Shown in pieces: positions 22,371 through 35,940 of a stretch of 64,000 nt of DNA. The stretch comes from Lamellibrachia columna (lineage: Eukaryota; Annelida; Polychaeta; Sabellida; Siboglinidae): positions 226,501-290,500 of the forward strand of contig OY759267.1 of assembly GCA_963662155.1 (NCBI GenBank). The letters are read 5' to 3'. The notes below the pieces were generated by a model that was not told the origin of the DNA, made no database searches, and worked only from the letters and a program-made list of their open reading frames with translations. Made by a program: the position numbers and the translations under genes. Numbering within the stretch: position 1 is the stretch's first letter; each line of letters begins with the position of its first letter.

Positions 22371-23015
22371 ATTTCACACATACTACTGAGCTGTATCAAG
22401 ACCTTACTTTACATAGTCTAGTCCTCCCTCTGTAGGAGCTACTGAGCCAGCACGACAGCTATATGAAGACATTATTTTACGTAATCTAGTCCTACCGCTG
22501 CAGGAGCAACTGAGCCAGTACGGCAGCTGTAGGAAGACCTTACTTTGAATAGTCTAGTCCTCCCGCTGCAGGAGCTACTGAGTCAGTACGGGAGCTGTAT
22601 AAAGACTTTTCTTTACATAGTCTAGTCCTCCCGCTGTAGGAGCTATTGAGCCAGTACGGGATCAATATGAAAACCTTACTTTACATAGTCTAGTCCTCCC
22701 GCTGTAGGAGCTACTGAGCCAGTACGGCAGCTGTATGAAGACCTTACTTTGTGTAGTCTAGTCCGCCCGTTGTAGGAGCTACTGAGCCAATACGAAAGCT
22801 ATATGAAGACCTTTCTTTACATAGTTTAGACCTCCCACTGCAGGAGCAACTGAGCCAGTACGGCAGCTGCATGAAGACCTTACTTTACATAGTCTAGTCC
22901 GCCCTCTGTAGGAGCTACTGAGCCAGTACGGGAGCTGTATGAAGACCTTACTTTACATAGTTTAGTCCTCCCACTGCAGGAGCAACTGAGCCAGTACGGC
23001 AGCTGCATGAAGACC
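22371..23015. repeat. 68-bp satellite, about 9 copies (U2)
   Basis: This is the shortest allele of the satellite. It is joined directly to the second half of a paired composite motif at about 23016, so a deletion has removed the first half. Confidence 0.93.
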
Positions 23016-24825
23016 GTCGTGATCCTTGGCGAATTGCTACTTACTAACACTGGCGGGTCATATATATAATAATCACTCTCGCCTTTATTTTACCCGCGCT
23101 TATTGTTGTATTCAAGTCAATATACAGAATGCATGGGTATTGTGTTGGCAGGCTATATTTTTGCATGAGTATGTCACAACTATGGACTACCTGAAGTGAT
23201 CGGTCGCAGAAATGGCGAATTGCTACCTCTCATATTTGCCTACAAGTATCGTTATCGCATCTTTGCGTTCCTATATATGGGTGCTCTCGTCTTTTTAACA
23301 CTGCATCAGTGCATTTACATCTATGTCCTACGATAGTAAGGAATACTACACTATATTGACAGATTTCACCTGTTTTACAGTGAATACATATTGGTTACTA
23401 TGCCCCGACAGTGGGATATATTGGTAGTTGCGCATTTGTTGAAGTCGACTCGAGGACTTGGTAGGATTGTCTTTCCAAACTGTTCAAATGACGAAAGTAC
23501 GTGTATTTTTGCTATAATCGAAGTGCGCTCCTTAACACTTACGTATATTTCTGTAAATCTGCAACCCTAATTTTTGGCGATTTGCTACTTACTAACACGA
23601 TTTTCTCTTTGGCAACTTTTCTTTTGATTTCTTTCAAATAGCTTCAATGTCATGAAAGGCAGACGACTGGACTCGTATCATTTCGGTACGAGATATTTTC
23701 CTATTTACGTTTTTGAGTCCACAATACCTTGACCTAGTCAAAAAGGGGTTTAGCCGACGACTTCGGTGGCGAATTGCTACTTACTAATAGCCAATTGTCT
23801 CTTTGGCAACTTTCGGAAAATATCACACATGAAACAGGAGTGCGACTTTCTGTGATGCATCGAAACGTCCAAAGTTTCCGTCGCGCACTGCCAACGGGGA
23901 CGTTATTTCTACCGATGTGAAAATCTGATGATACATTGACCGAGTTACAAATTGTTAGTTTTCTGATTATTTCTTCTGAAGATACATTGACCGAGTTACA
24001 ACTTGTTAGTTTTCTGATTATTTCTTCTGAAGATACATTGACCGAATTTGCACGGGTTTTCTTTTCCCCAAAAATTTCTTCTGATGATACATTGACCATA
24101 TCATGATACATGGATCAGTCGCAAAATATGGCGATCTGCTACATTTACTTTTTTTCGGTCGTCATCCTTGGCGAATTGCTACTTACTAAAACGCTTTTCT
24201 CTTTGGCAAATTTCCTTTTTATTTGTTTTCAAAAACTACGGACAACTGTTTCTTAGAAAGGCGGATGCGACCGCCTAATTGTGACAATTGGTTCTTGGAA
24301 AGGCGGATGCTACCGCCTAATGATTTCTTAGAAAGGCGGAATCGACCGTCTGGTGCTTTGAAACAATAGAATTAACCAATTAGAAGCGCCCGCGTTGGTA
24401 GCCAAAGACCACGTGCAACAACTGGGCGTGGGATTCCTCGTTCTGAACGGAAACTTTCACAGTGAGAACAATTGCATCCGAAAAAAAACATAAGATTTTT
24501 GCGTAAGTACGTTGGATTGTTGTGTATTTATATCATGTTCTTAATTCTGTTAATGTATTGCATCGTCACATGTTATTCTCATTTAAAAATATTCCCTCAC
24601 TCACTCAATATAAGAAGTTTATGCTTGCTGTATTCCCGTTGTCATTGTTGTCCCCATTTTATCGCCCGTCTCACCGAAGCGTATTAACAGAATTTTGTTT
24701 CGCTGGTTCTGACTGTTTACAATGAAATACGCGTACTTAATTAAGTCGTTCGATCTGTCTCATCAATGAACAATTCGCTACTTATTAACTTTAGCCTTCC
24801 TATATTTCTTACTTTTACAGACGCC
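23016..24825. other. Leader region upstream of the recombinase gene (U2)
   Basis: Composite motif copies lie at about 23016 (second type), 23199, 24114 and 24155; weaker ones lie near 23575 and 23766. The GATACATTGACC 51-bp repeat is at 23927-24112 and the hairpins start near 24257. No exon is recognised. Confidence 0.55.
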
Positions 24826-26303
24826 ATGGCTAGTGATATGCATACATATTTTGGAGAGGAGGAGGGAACTGACGTAGATGTCCAGGGCTACGCCAGTTTC
24901 CCCAAGCAAGAGGTCTTTTGTCCCGTCTAGGAGCCTCTGCGACGGGAGAAAAAAGAAGATGGACAGGAACCGCTGAACAGGAGCCGGAGCCGGAGCCGGA
25001 GCGCGAGCGCGAAACCAGATTTGATGGTGGTGAAGAAGCAGAAGAGGTAACCGGGCCAGCCATAGACGTCGGCACTACATGTCTATGGTGGACATTCAGA
25101 AGGCCCGTTGAGGCGGACCCTCTCGAGGGTGTTTCCACGTGTTTCCAGATCAATAATCAGACAGTGTTTTTTCTATATTAAACGTATTTATTATCATCAG
25201 CGAATGAGGTAGCAGATATTCACAAATATTAAAATTTTTGTATTTCAGATAGATATGTCAACGAAGAATAGTTTTTCACCTGGTGCAATGTTTTCTTGCA
25301 GATTCAGACGACGCGTACAAGCCGTGGGAAGAGGAAGACGAAACAGAAACCCGGAAGAGGAGACCGCCTGTGGACAAAAGGCAAAGGAAGAACGAGACGG
25401 TAAGTACTAATGCATTACGTGTATGCCATACCTATTTGCGGTCGATTAGATTTAACAACATTCAACAAGATTGCCATCCCAAACAACAAGTTCCAGATGG
25501 CAAGTGGACAAGGAAGCCATTGGCTTATCGATAGAAAGAGTACTTTCTCGCGTCCAACCTGGTTCTACTGCCTTCTTTAAGTTTAAGAAGCACATATTCA
25601 TATCAACATACTCATAACCGTTCACTATTTTAAACACTTCTATTTGGTCTCCTCTTAGTCTCCTGGTCTCTGGTGTTGTCAAAGCACATTGTAATAAGCG
25701 ATTTTCGTAACTAAGGTCTCTCAATTCGATGCAGGGTGCTAGTAAATACATGCCATGATAACTGTCGTATTGTGTGTGGTTGTTGTAGAAAAGACCGCGC
25801 AAGAAATGCGAGACGTGTGAAGCAGAAGTGGTCAATTTGCCTAGGCACATGCTCCTAGTTCACGGTGTGGAAGACTTCAAATGTCCAACCAAAAGGATCA
25901 GGCACCTCGTCAAGAAAAAGTGCACATTGTGCGATTCTGCCACCGTCCGAATCGACCAGCACATGACGAGGATGCATGTTTTGACGAGAGCGTCCACATC
26001 TTTCAAGGAGGCCATTGACGCGTGCGTGGTCGTCGTCGGCGCTGAAGACAGCGGCAGTGACGAACTCCTGTGACAAGCCGTGAAGTTGTATGGAGGATTC
26101 CAACAAGACAACAGCTGCAAAGATAAAGTCCATAGCGAAATGCCTACTGAAAGAGGTCACGCAGGATGCGGTCAAGAAGCAGGCGGAAGGAGGAGATGTA
26201 CTGGACATCGAGTCGAAGGACATCGGAAAGTACCTGACTTCTGACCGCGTGAAAAGGCTACGCAACATCCTGCAACGACGATCGCAAGCCACCCTGTTCA
26301 GTT
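24826..26303 (+). pseudogene. Zinc-finger tyrosine recombinase pseudogene, U2 copy
   Basis: The first exon (ATG 24826) reads MASDMHTYFGEEEG and continues in frame past one TAG codon into an Arg-Ser run (SRSRSRSASA) before a donor near 25024-25045. U2 has one more 6-bp Arg-Ser codon pair than U1 and U3. The small exon (25252-25285) joins in phase to the acidic/basic exon (from 25302 after TTCTTGCAG), whose acceptor is intact here. The two-finger exon (about 25789-26073) is open. The catalytic exon is cut at 26299 by a private 511-bp deletion, so even the first Arg box is gone. Confidence 0.75.
25444..25732 (-). mobile_element. CR1 3' fragment inside a recombinase intron (U2)
   Basis: This matches the U1 and U3 fragments, including the internal deletion that joins the coding end to the 3' UTR. 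Confidence 0.88.
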
Positions 26304-26495
26304 AACACTCGCGATAAAATAACCTTTTTTTGCATTTATATCATTCAAGTCTGAAAGCTTGTGATCGACTACGTTACCAATGTGTTTTGCGTTCGTCGCC
26401 CAAGTAACATTGTTCCCGTTTACCTGGATGGCTTTACAATCAACATTGCTTGCGCCGAATACCATTCCTATAGTTTTGTACACTGACATGTGTAC
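26304..26495 (-). mobile_element. Remnant of non-LTR fragment after 511-bp deletion (U2)
   Basis: Only the part equivalent to 13735-13930 of U1 is left (KTIGMVFG to the IASVN region on the minus strand). The junction at 26299-26304 shares the two bases CA with both parental ends, as in end-joining or slippage. Confidence 0.75.
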
Positions 26496-26497
26496 AC

Positions 26498-26707
<210 letters not shown>

Positions 26708-28400
26708 GTATGATGTGTTAATTCTGTTGTCAATACTCAAAATCTTGGTTCCAATGCATTTATATGCTGGTGAAGTTATTCTTAGGGGTTTTCTCCAAAT
26801 TAATGGGATTTCTCCAAATCCAAAAGATAAATATTTTGTTCTACGATACAAAAAATCATCTACACACCTGTCAGATTGAGAAATATCAGTGTTGCTATTA
26901 AAATTGGCAGTTTTCAGGTAAATTGATGGATCTTACAAATAATTGTAATTTGGAGAATGCCCTTTGAGTGATCAGATTCAAACTATTGGCAGCATCTACA
27001 GAAAACCTGTATCTGCATCTAATTTTTATGTTATTATCTTAAGATGTTGGTAGATACACCCAGTGTCATAGCTTACAGGTTTGACTTTGCATCAAATGAT
27101 TTATAATGATTGAAATGACGATGTGAAACATGGGATAAATAAGCATCTGTTAATAATTGTTTATAATTATATGGTACAAAATTTATGTTTCACTGTTGTT
27201 TTGTTATTTAGTTGGACATTCTTGCAGCATTTGTTGTCTATCAACATTTATTGTGGAAGCGATGGGATCTGTCACCACCTCGCTACAAAAATGGCCATGG
27301 ACCATGAACATGTGACCATTGTTTTATTATTATTTCTGTTGTATTTTACCAGATATATCCAGAGATATTAAGTTACTTTCGTGCTGTGAATTACTGTATA
27401 ATGGCTAATAATTGTGTTGAGTGACATGTACCATGACATGATATCTGTGTCCTCACATGTTACCTGGTCATGTGGACATGTTCCTGAAAGTCTGAATGTC
27501 ACGACCCATCTGCATCCTCTTTGATTGTAGTCCACTCTAGTTGTGTACAACAGAACTTGGCAACTAGAATTGACGAGCACCTTAGCCATGTCTGTGTTTT
27601 CTTGGATCATTTATTAGTTAAGGAAAGTAAAATTAATAAATTGTGGCTCTAGATTATGACCAATTCCTGTTTGAACTAGATTACAAATTATAAGCCATAT
27701 ATTATTTTTAAAATATCACAATGTAACCTAACTTTGAAACCAGCGATTTAAATTTATGTCTGTGGAGTTATTGTTGACATTATTGTTGATTTAATAAGCA
27801 TTTGTGTAGCTGAATATATACCGTAAATGTGTTAAGTGAGAAAAACTTGCCAGTAATTGGTATGTTTTTTAATCTTGATGTTCATAACCTGGTGTGTTTC
27901 ACCAAACTTGTGTTCAATCTTGTTACATTGGTAACAGAAAGTGGAATGGTCTCCCATTAATGTGTTCATGATAAGTTTATTTTTGTAATGCCTGGTATGT
28001 ATACCACTGAGCATATCCACTGTTGGTGAGACAGGCAGCGATGTATTCTTATGTTGTACACATTGTAAGTAATAATATTTTAATGTGAGATTTCCAGAAA
28101 TAGAATCTCCAAGTGTATATTGCCTGTCAGAACGGTTGTTCTCAGTATATGTTCCTGTGATCACGGGAGCAGCAGTCATTATTCAAATAAAGTTTATGTA
28201 TTTGCAATAATAATGTGTTGTTGTTTAATAATTGTAAAACTGTCCATGTAGTTCCACCCCTCGCTCTCCATCGGGTAGTTCCACCCCTCCACCATGTTCT
28301 GTCCACTGCTTGCTAATTTCTTGTCAACAGCGGGAGCTCAGTATCACTTCTAAAGTTCCGATCTGGTCACTCCACTCCACCTCTCCACTCAGGTCACTGG
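26708..28400. other. AT-rich region without recognised gene (U2)
   Basis: This is equivalent to 13987-15690. The minus-strand frame found in U1 and U3 is shortened here (27832-28179) by an 11-bp deletion near 27883. Confidence 0.55.
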
Positions 28401-28677
28401 TAATTATGCCTCTTCCTGCTGGGCATGGCTACCACTGTTTGCATTTTACATCAATCAGTCACCCTTGTCTCTTTATCACTATCTGCCTTTTCATGCTGGG
28501 CATGGCTACCACTGTTTACACCAATCAGTCACCCTTGTCTCTTTATCACTATCTGACTCTTCCTGCTGGGCATGGCTACCACTGTTTACACCATTCAGTC
28601 ACCCTTGTTTCTTTATCACTGTCTGCCTCTTCCTGCTGGGCATGGCTACCCCTGTTTACACCAATCAGTCACCAGTA
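28401..28677. repeat. 70-bp VNTR, about 4 copies (U2)
   Basis: This is the shortest allele of the 70-bp repeat; a 300-bp featureless spacer follows it. Confidence 0.93.
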
Positions 28678-28979
28678 TGTTGACTAGCCACATGACTAAT
28701 TTTCCCACACCAAAATATGTTTTTTCTGATTAGCCGGTATACATCATGTTACTTCGAAACAGTTAACATTGTTGGATGTTCATACTCCCAATGACTGATA
28801 TATCAAACAGATCACGTCTCTAAAATGACACACTGATTCCGATAAATTATTGTTATTCCTCACTCCATGACGGATCCATCTACAGTTTAGGTTATCCCGT
28901 TTTGCTGTTGTCAGTTGAACTCTTTGTGACTTGCCAGATGGCAGTAACTGATATAATATAAATGCCATAGTTGGCAGTG

Positions 28980-29418
28980 CAGATTGGACAAACACATCGC
29001 TAACTTGGCCATCAACAGATTGGACGAACACATCGCTAACTTGGCCATCAACAGATTGGACAAACACATCGCCAACGCAGCCATCAACAGATTAGACATA
29101 CACATCACCAATGCAGCCATCAACAGCCAAGGCGACGGCAGTGGCGGCGCCGCCACGGAGCAGGCGCGATTGCTCCGTGGCGGCGGCGTACGGAAAAAGC
29201 CTAACCCCAATCTGTTGTCGGTTGTATAACCCTAGATTGCCTGTAAAAAGGTGTAACCCCAACCTGGTGTCGGTTGTATAACCCTAGATAGACTGCATCG
29301 AGACAGTGCTGTTTGCACAATCCTACCAGCTTCTTAGCGGCGACGGTACGGAAAAAGGTGTAACCCCAACCTGTTGTCGGTTGAATAACCCTAGACAGCC
29401 TGCAAAAAGTTGTAACCA
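28980..29418. repeat. 36-bp repeat, palindrome and ~51-bp repeat (U2)
   Basis: Four 36-bp copies lie at 28983-29132, the overlapping palindromes at 29141-29185, and the TAACCCCAACCTG repeats up to 29418. All three are nearly unchanged from U1. Confidence 0.88.
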
Positions 29419-32400
29419 ATATCAAAAAAGACAAGACGAGTGGAAGCGCACAAGTCAAAGTCCACCAACAGCGAATGATCAATGTCAAAAAAGATAAAAC
29501 GAGTGGGAGCACACAAACCAAAGTCCACTAATAGCGACTGACCAATGTCAAAAAAGACAAGACGAGAGGGAGCGCACAAGTCAAAGTCCACCAACAGCAC
29601 CTGACGATCGTATCATCACAAAGCACAAGTCAAAGTTCACCAACAGAGGCTGACCAGTGTCAAAAAGACCAGACGAGTGGGAGCGCACAAGCCAAAATTC
29701 ACCAACAGTGACTGACCAATGTCAAAAAAGACAAGACGAGTGGAATCGCACAAGTCAAAGTCCACCAACAGTAACTGACCAGTGTCAAAAAGAAAAGACG
29801 AGTGGGAGCGCATAAGCCAAAGTCCACCAACAGCGACTGACCAATGTCAAATAAAGACAAGACGAGTGGAAGCGCACAAGCCAAAGTCCACCAACAGCGA
29901 CTGACCAATGTCAAATAAAGACAAGACGAGTGGAAGCGCACAAGCCAAAGTCCACCAACAGTAACTGACCAGTGTCAAAAAGAAAAGACGAGTGGGAGCG
30001 CATAAGCCAAAGTCCACCAACAGCGACTGACCAATCTCAAAAAAGACAAGACGAGTGGGAGCGCATAAGCCAAAGTCCGCCAATAGCGACTGACAAGTGT
30101 CAAAAAAGACAAGACGAAGTCCGCCAACAGCGACTGACCAATGTCAAAAAAGACAAGACATGACAATGTCTTGTTTTCTTCAGGTTGTGTAAGACAATGT
30201 CTTGTTTTCTTCAAATTTGGTGTGACAGTGTCTTGTTTTCTTCAAGTTGTTTCCAACAGTATCTTGTTTTCTTCAAGATGTCACCAACAGTGTCTAGTTT
30301 TCTTCAAGTTGTCACCAACAGTGTCTTGTTTTCTTCAAGTTGTCACCAACAGTGCCTTGTTTTCTTCAAGTTGTGTATGACAATGTCTTGTTTTCTTCAA
30401 ATTTTGTGTGACAGTCTCTTGTTTTCTTCAAGTTGTCACCAACAGCGTCTTGTTTCCTTCAAGTTGTCATGAACAGTGTCTTGTTTTCATCAAGTTGTCA
30501 CCAACAGTGTCTTGTTTTCTTCAAGTTGTCACCAACAGTGTCTTGTTTTCTTCAAGATGTCACCAACAATGTTTTGTTTTCTTCAAGATGTCACCAACAA
30601 TGTCTTGTTTTCTTCAAGTTGTTTATGACAATGTCTTATTTTCTTAAAATTTTGTGTTACAGTGTCTTGTTTTCTTCAAATTGTCACTAACATTGTCTTG
30701 TTTTCTTCAAGTTACCACCAACATAGTCTTGTTTTCTTCAAGTTTTGTATGACAACGTCTTGTTTTCTTCAAGTTGTCACCAACAGTGTCTTGTTTTCTT
30801 TCAAGTTGTCACCAACATTGTCTTGTTTTCTTCAAGTTGTCACCAACATGAGCGCACAAGCTAAAGTCCACCAACAGCGGCTGATCAGTGTGAAAAAAGA
30901 AGACAAGACGAGTGGGAGCGCACAAGTCAAAGTCCACCAACAGCGTCTGGCGATCGTATCATCGCAAAGCACAAGTCAAAGTCCACCAACACCGGTTGAC
31001 TAGTGTCAAAGAGACAAGACGAGTGGAAGAGCACAAGTCAAAGTCCACCAACAGTAACTGACCACTATCAAAAAGACAAGACTAGTGGGAGCGCATAAGC
31101 CAAATTCCACCAACAGCGACTGACCAATGTCAAAAAAGTCCACCAACAGTGACTGACCAATGTCAAAAAGACAAGACGAGTGGGAACGCACAAGTCAAAG
31201 TCCACCAACAGCGCCTGACCAATGTCAAAAAAGACAAGACGGGTGGGAGAACAAAAGCCAAAGTCCACCAACAGCGACTGACCACTGTTAAAAAGACAAG
31301 ACGAGTGGAAGTGCACAAGCCAAAGTCCACCAACAGTGACTGCCCTGTGCGAAAAAGACAAGACGAGTGGGAGCGCACAAGCCAAAGTCCGCCAACAGCG
31401 ACGGACCAATGTCGAAAAAGACGAGTGGAAACGCACAAGCCAATGTCCACCAACAGCGACTGACCAGTGTCAAAAAGACAAGACGAGTGGAAGCGCACCA
31501 GCCAAAGTCCACCACCAGTGACTGACCAGTGTGAAAAAAGCAAGACGAGTGGGAGCGCACAAGTCTAAGTTCACCAACAGCAGCTGACCAGTGTCAAAAA
31601 GACAAGACGAGTGGGAGACCACATGCCAAAGTTCACCAACAGTGACTGACCAATATCAAAAAAGACAAGACGAGTGGGAGCACACAAGTCAAAGTACGCC
31701 AACAACGCCTGACCAATGTCAAAAAAAGACAAGACGGGTGGAAGTGCACAAGCCAATGTCCACTAACAGCGACTGACCAGTGTCAAAAAAGACAAGACGA
31801 GTGGAAGTACACAAGACAAAGTCCGCCAACAGCGACTGACCAATGTAAAAAAAAAAGACAAGACGAGTGGGAGCGCACACGCCAAAGTCCACCAACAGCG
31901 ACTGACCAGTGTAAAAACAGACAAGCCGGGTGGAAGTACACAAGCCAAAGTCCACCAACAGCGATTGACCAGTGTGAAAAAGACAAGACGAGTGGAAGCG
32001 TACAAGTCAAAGTCCGCCAACAGCGACTGACCAATGTCAAAAAAAAGACAAGACGACTGGGAGCGCACACGCCAAAGTGCACCAACAGCGACTGACCAGT
32101 GTCAAAAAAGACAAGACGAGTGGGAGAGCACATGCCAAAATTCACCAACAGTGACTGACCAATGTGAAAAAAAGACAAGACGAGTGAGAGCACACAAGTC
32201 AAAGTCCACCAACAGCGACTGACCAGTGTAGAAACAGACAAGCCGGGTGGAAGTACACAAGCCAAAGTCCACCAACAGCGACTGACCAGTGTGAAAAAGA
32301 CAAGACGAGTGGAAGCGTACAAGCCAAAGTCCACCAACAGCGACTGACCAGTGTGAAAAAAGACAAGACGAGTGGGAGCACACAAGTCAAAGTCCGCCAA

Positions 32401-32903
32401 TAGCGACTGACCAATGTAAAAAAAAAAAACAAGACGAGTGGGAGCGCACACGCCAAAGTCCACCAACAGCGACTGACCAGTGTCAAAAAAGACAAGACGA
32501 GTGGGAGAGCACATGCCAAAATTCACCAACAGTGACTGACCAATGTGAAATAAAGACAAGACGAGTGGGAGCACACAAGTCAAAGTCCACCAACAGCGAC
32601 TGACCAGTGTCAAAAAAGACAAGACGGGTGGAAGTACACAAGCCAAAGTCCACCAAAAGCGACTGACCAGTGTGAAAAAGACAAGACGAGTGGAAGCGTA
32701 CAAGCCAAAGTCCACCAACAGCTACTGACCAGTGTGAAAAAAGACAAGACGAGTGGGAGCGCACAAGTCAAAGTCCGCCAACAGCGACTGACCAATGTCA
32801 AAAAAGACAAGACGAGTGGGAGCGCACAAGTCAAAGTCCACCAACAGCGACTGACCAGTGTGAAAAAAGACAAGACGGGTGGAAGTACACAAGCCAAAGT
32901 CCA
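29419..32903. repeat. Minisatellites A and B, U3
   Basis: A runs 29419-30157, B 30158-30848 and A 30849-32903. On the minus strand the last block is open for 311 codons (31783-32718), which reflects lack of stop codons in the repeat unit and is not evidence for a gene. Confidence 0.93.
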
Positions 32904-33092
32904 CCATTTACCCATAACTCCTACAGTTTACCCATAATTCCTACAGGTTACCCATAACTCCTACAGTTTACCCATAATTCCTACAGGTTACCCATAACTC
33001 CTACAGTTTACCCATAATTCCTACAGGTTACCCATAACTCCTACAGTTTACCCATAATTCCTACAATTTACCCTTACCTCCTACAGTTTACC
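32904..33092. repeat. 20-bp minisatellite, uninterrupted (U3)
   Basis: About nine copies; this is a second empty site for the U1 CR1 insertion. Confidence 0.93.
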
Positions 33093-33798
33093 CTGAACGT
33101 TTGCTGACGATGTACTTTTTCTGGGTTTTTCACGTGTTTTTTCCGTTGCATGCACGAACTTTCGTCTGCTAGATTTCAGTCTGCTAGCTGGGTGAAAAGG
33201 CGTGACTTCGTTCGAACGTTCCAGAAAGCGGCGGTGTTTGTTTTGTTGACCTTTTGACCTCGCGGTGTTTTTTGCAGACTCGTTGTGAAATAGGCGGTAC
33301 GTAGATGTCGACGCGAAACGAAATACGTCGAAAGGTTCTCGATATAATGCAACGAGGCAATATGCGTCGCATAGCTTACATGTACGGTTACGTTTTTCCC
33401 GCTGCATGCACGAACTTTCGTCCGCTAGGTTGCAGTCTGCTAGCAGGATGAAAATGCGGGATGGTGTTTCTTTTCGTGAGCGTGGAAAATTCCATGACGT
33501 CATTCGAACGTTCCAGAAAAGAAGAAAAAAAATTACATGAAACCGATTCAAACCGGTTTGAACCGGTTCTGTACCCAGACACGTCTCGGGTAGCTCGTCA
33601 TAATCGTCAGTATTAAACCGAAGACGACAGAATATGGTTACTAACCCTAACCCTAACTGGCAATTGCATAAGTACAACAGATCGGCGATGTTTGATCTTT
33701 CATTAGGGTTAATAACCCTAAAGGGTCTGTATTAGGGTTCACTACAGACGTCAGAATACTAACACTAACCCTAACTTGCAATCGTATCAGCTCAAAAA
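33093..33798. other. Duplicated segment plus interstitial telomere repeats (U3)
   Basis: Both ~110-bp copies are present, with telomere-type repeats at about 33637-33778. No gene is recognised. Confidence 0.65.
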
Positions 33799-34692
33799 TC
33801 GGTGACCTTTGACCTTCGACCTTGCCCCGCAGCGCCGTCTGGTAATCGTAACAGCGCAAAACAATGCCCCAAAACAAGATAGAGAGGTCACCTGATATGC
33901 AAACGACGAACTGTGACGTTGTAGCAGCGCCTCCTGGTGACCGTATCATCGCAAAACAAGATGGCAGTAAAACAAGATGGCGGCATGTATAGAGAAGTCA
34001 CGTGTTATACAAATGAGGAACTGTGACGTCATAAGTCACGTGACGGCTGTCGACCAATCAGAACAGCCGAAACTAGGTTATAAACCGTCGACACAATTGA
34101 CAGGTAGCGCCCCCTGCCGACGGTTTCACTACAAAACGGTGTACTTTATGCAAATTTATACAAATGAGCTGTGACGTCATAGGTCACGTGACGGCTCTCG
34201 ACCAATCAGAACAGTCGAAACTACGTCACAAACCGTCGACACAATTGATCCGTAGCGCCCCCTGGTGACGGTTTCACCACAAAAGGGTGCAATATATGCT
34301 AATTTATGCAAATATAGACGTCATAGGTCACGTGACGGCTCTCGACCAATCAGAATGAGACCCTGTGGCGCCCCTGGTGACAGTATGACCGCAAAGGAGT
34401 GCGATTTTTGGTAATTTATGCTAATTTATGAATGTGAGCTGTGACGTCATAGGTCACGTGATGACTCTCGACCAATCAGATGCATCGATACAATTACCCC
34501 CGTGGCGCCCCGGTGGTGAAACTGCTCTCGACCAATTAGAAGCTTACCCAAAATATCCTCATTTGAGCGATAATAGGGTTTATACAGTGGCGCCCCTGGC
34601 GGCAATAAACGCACGACCAATCAGAACGCTCCATTTCAAATTTCAACCAATGAGAAGCTTACCCAAATCTCCTCATTTTTGGGGGTGTCAGA
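33799..34692. promoter_or_regulatory. Repeated promoter/insulator-like cassette (U3)
   Basis: The motif series matches U2, including the perfect YY1-like CAAGATGGCGGC near 33974. Confidence 0.6.
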
Positions 34693-35940
34693 ATTTCACA
34701 CATACTACTGAGCTGTATCAAGACCTTACTTTACATAGTCTAGTCCTCCCTCTGTAGGAGCTACTGAGCCAGCACGACAGCTATATGAAGACATTATTTT
34801 ACGTAATCTAGTCCTACCGCTGCAGGAGCAACTGAGCCAGTACGGCAGCTGTAGGAAGACCTTACTTTGCATAGTCTAGTCCTCCCGCTGCAGGAGCTAC
34901 TGAGTCAGTACGGGAGCTGTATAAAGACTTTTCTTTACATAGTCTAGTCCTCCCGCTGTAGGAGCTATTGAGCCAGTACGGGATCAATATGAAAATCTTA
35001 CTTTACATAGTCTAGTCCTCCCGCTGTAGGAGCTACTGAGCCAGTACGGCAGCTGTATGAAGACCTTACTTTGTGTAGTCTAGTCCGCCCGTTGTAGGAG
35101 CTACTGAGCCAGTACGACAGTTATATGAAGACCTTACTTTACATAGTCTAGTCCGCCCGCTGTAGGAGCTACTGATGCAATACGAGAGCTATATGAAGAC
35201 CTTTCTTTACATAGTTTAGACCTCCCACTGCAGGAGCAACTGAGCCAGTACGGCAGCTGCATGAAGACCTTACTTTACATAGTCTAGTCCGCCCTCTGTA
35301 GGATCTACTGAGCCAGTACGGGAGCTGTATGAAGACCTTACTTTACATAGTTTAGTCCGCCCGCTGTAGGAGCTACTGATCCAGTACCACAGCTATATGA
35401 AGACCTTATTTTAATAGTCTATTCCTCCCGCTGTAGGAGCTACTGAGTCAGTACGGGAGCTGCATGAAGACCTTACTTTACATAGTCTAGTCCTCCCGCT
35501 GTAGGAGCAACTGATCCAGTACGGGCGCTGTATGAAGACCTTACTTTACATAGTCTAGTCCTGCCGCTGTAGGAGCTTCTGGTCCAGTACGGGAGCTGTA
35601 CGAAGACCTTACTTTACATAGTCTAGTCCCCCCGCTCTAGGAGCTACTGAGCCAGTACGGGAGCTGTATGAAGACCTTACTTTACATAGTCTAGTCCGCC
35701 CGCTGTAGGAGCTACTGAGCCAGTACGGTAGCTGTATGAAGACCTTACTTTACATAGTTTAGTCCGCCCGCTGTAGGAGCTCCTGAGCCAGTACGGGATC
35801 AATATGAAGACCTTACTTTACATAGTCTAGTCCGCCCGCTGTATGAGCTACTGAGCCAATACGAGAGCTATATGAAGACCTTACTTTACATAGTTTAGTC
35901 CTCCCAACTGCAACTGAGCCAGTACGGCAGCTGCATGAAG
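34693..35940. repeat. 68-bp satellite, about 18 copies (U3)
   Basis: This is an intermediate allele. It ends with the same deletion junction into the composite motif as U2, so U2 and U3 share that event and U1 and U4 do not. Confidence 0.93.

Noticed and set aside
31783..32718. 311-codon minus-strand open frame (also 19008-19820 and others)
   Set aside because: It lies entirely in minisatellite A and changes reading register each repeat because the unit is about 62 bp. It reflects absence of stop codons in the repeat; no start context, domain or splice signal supports a protein.
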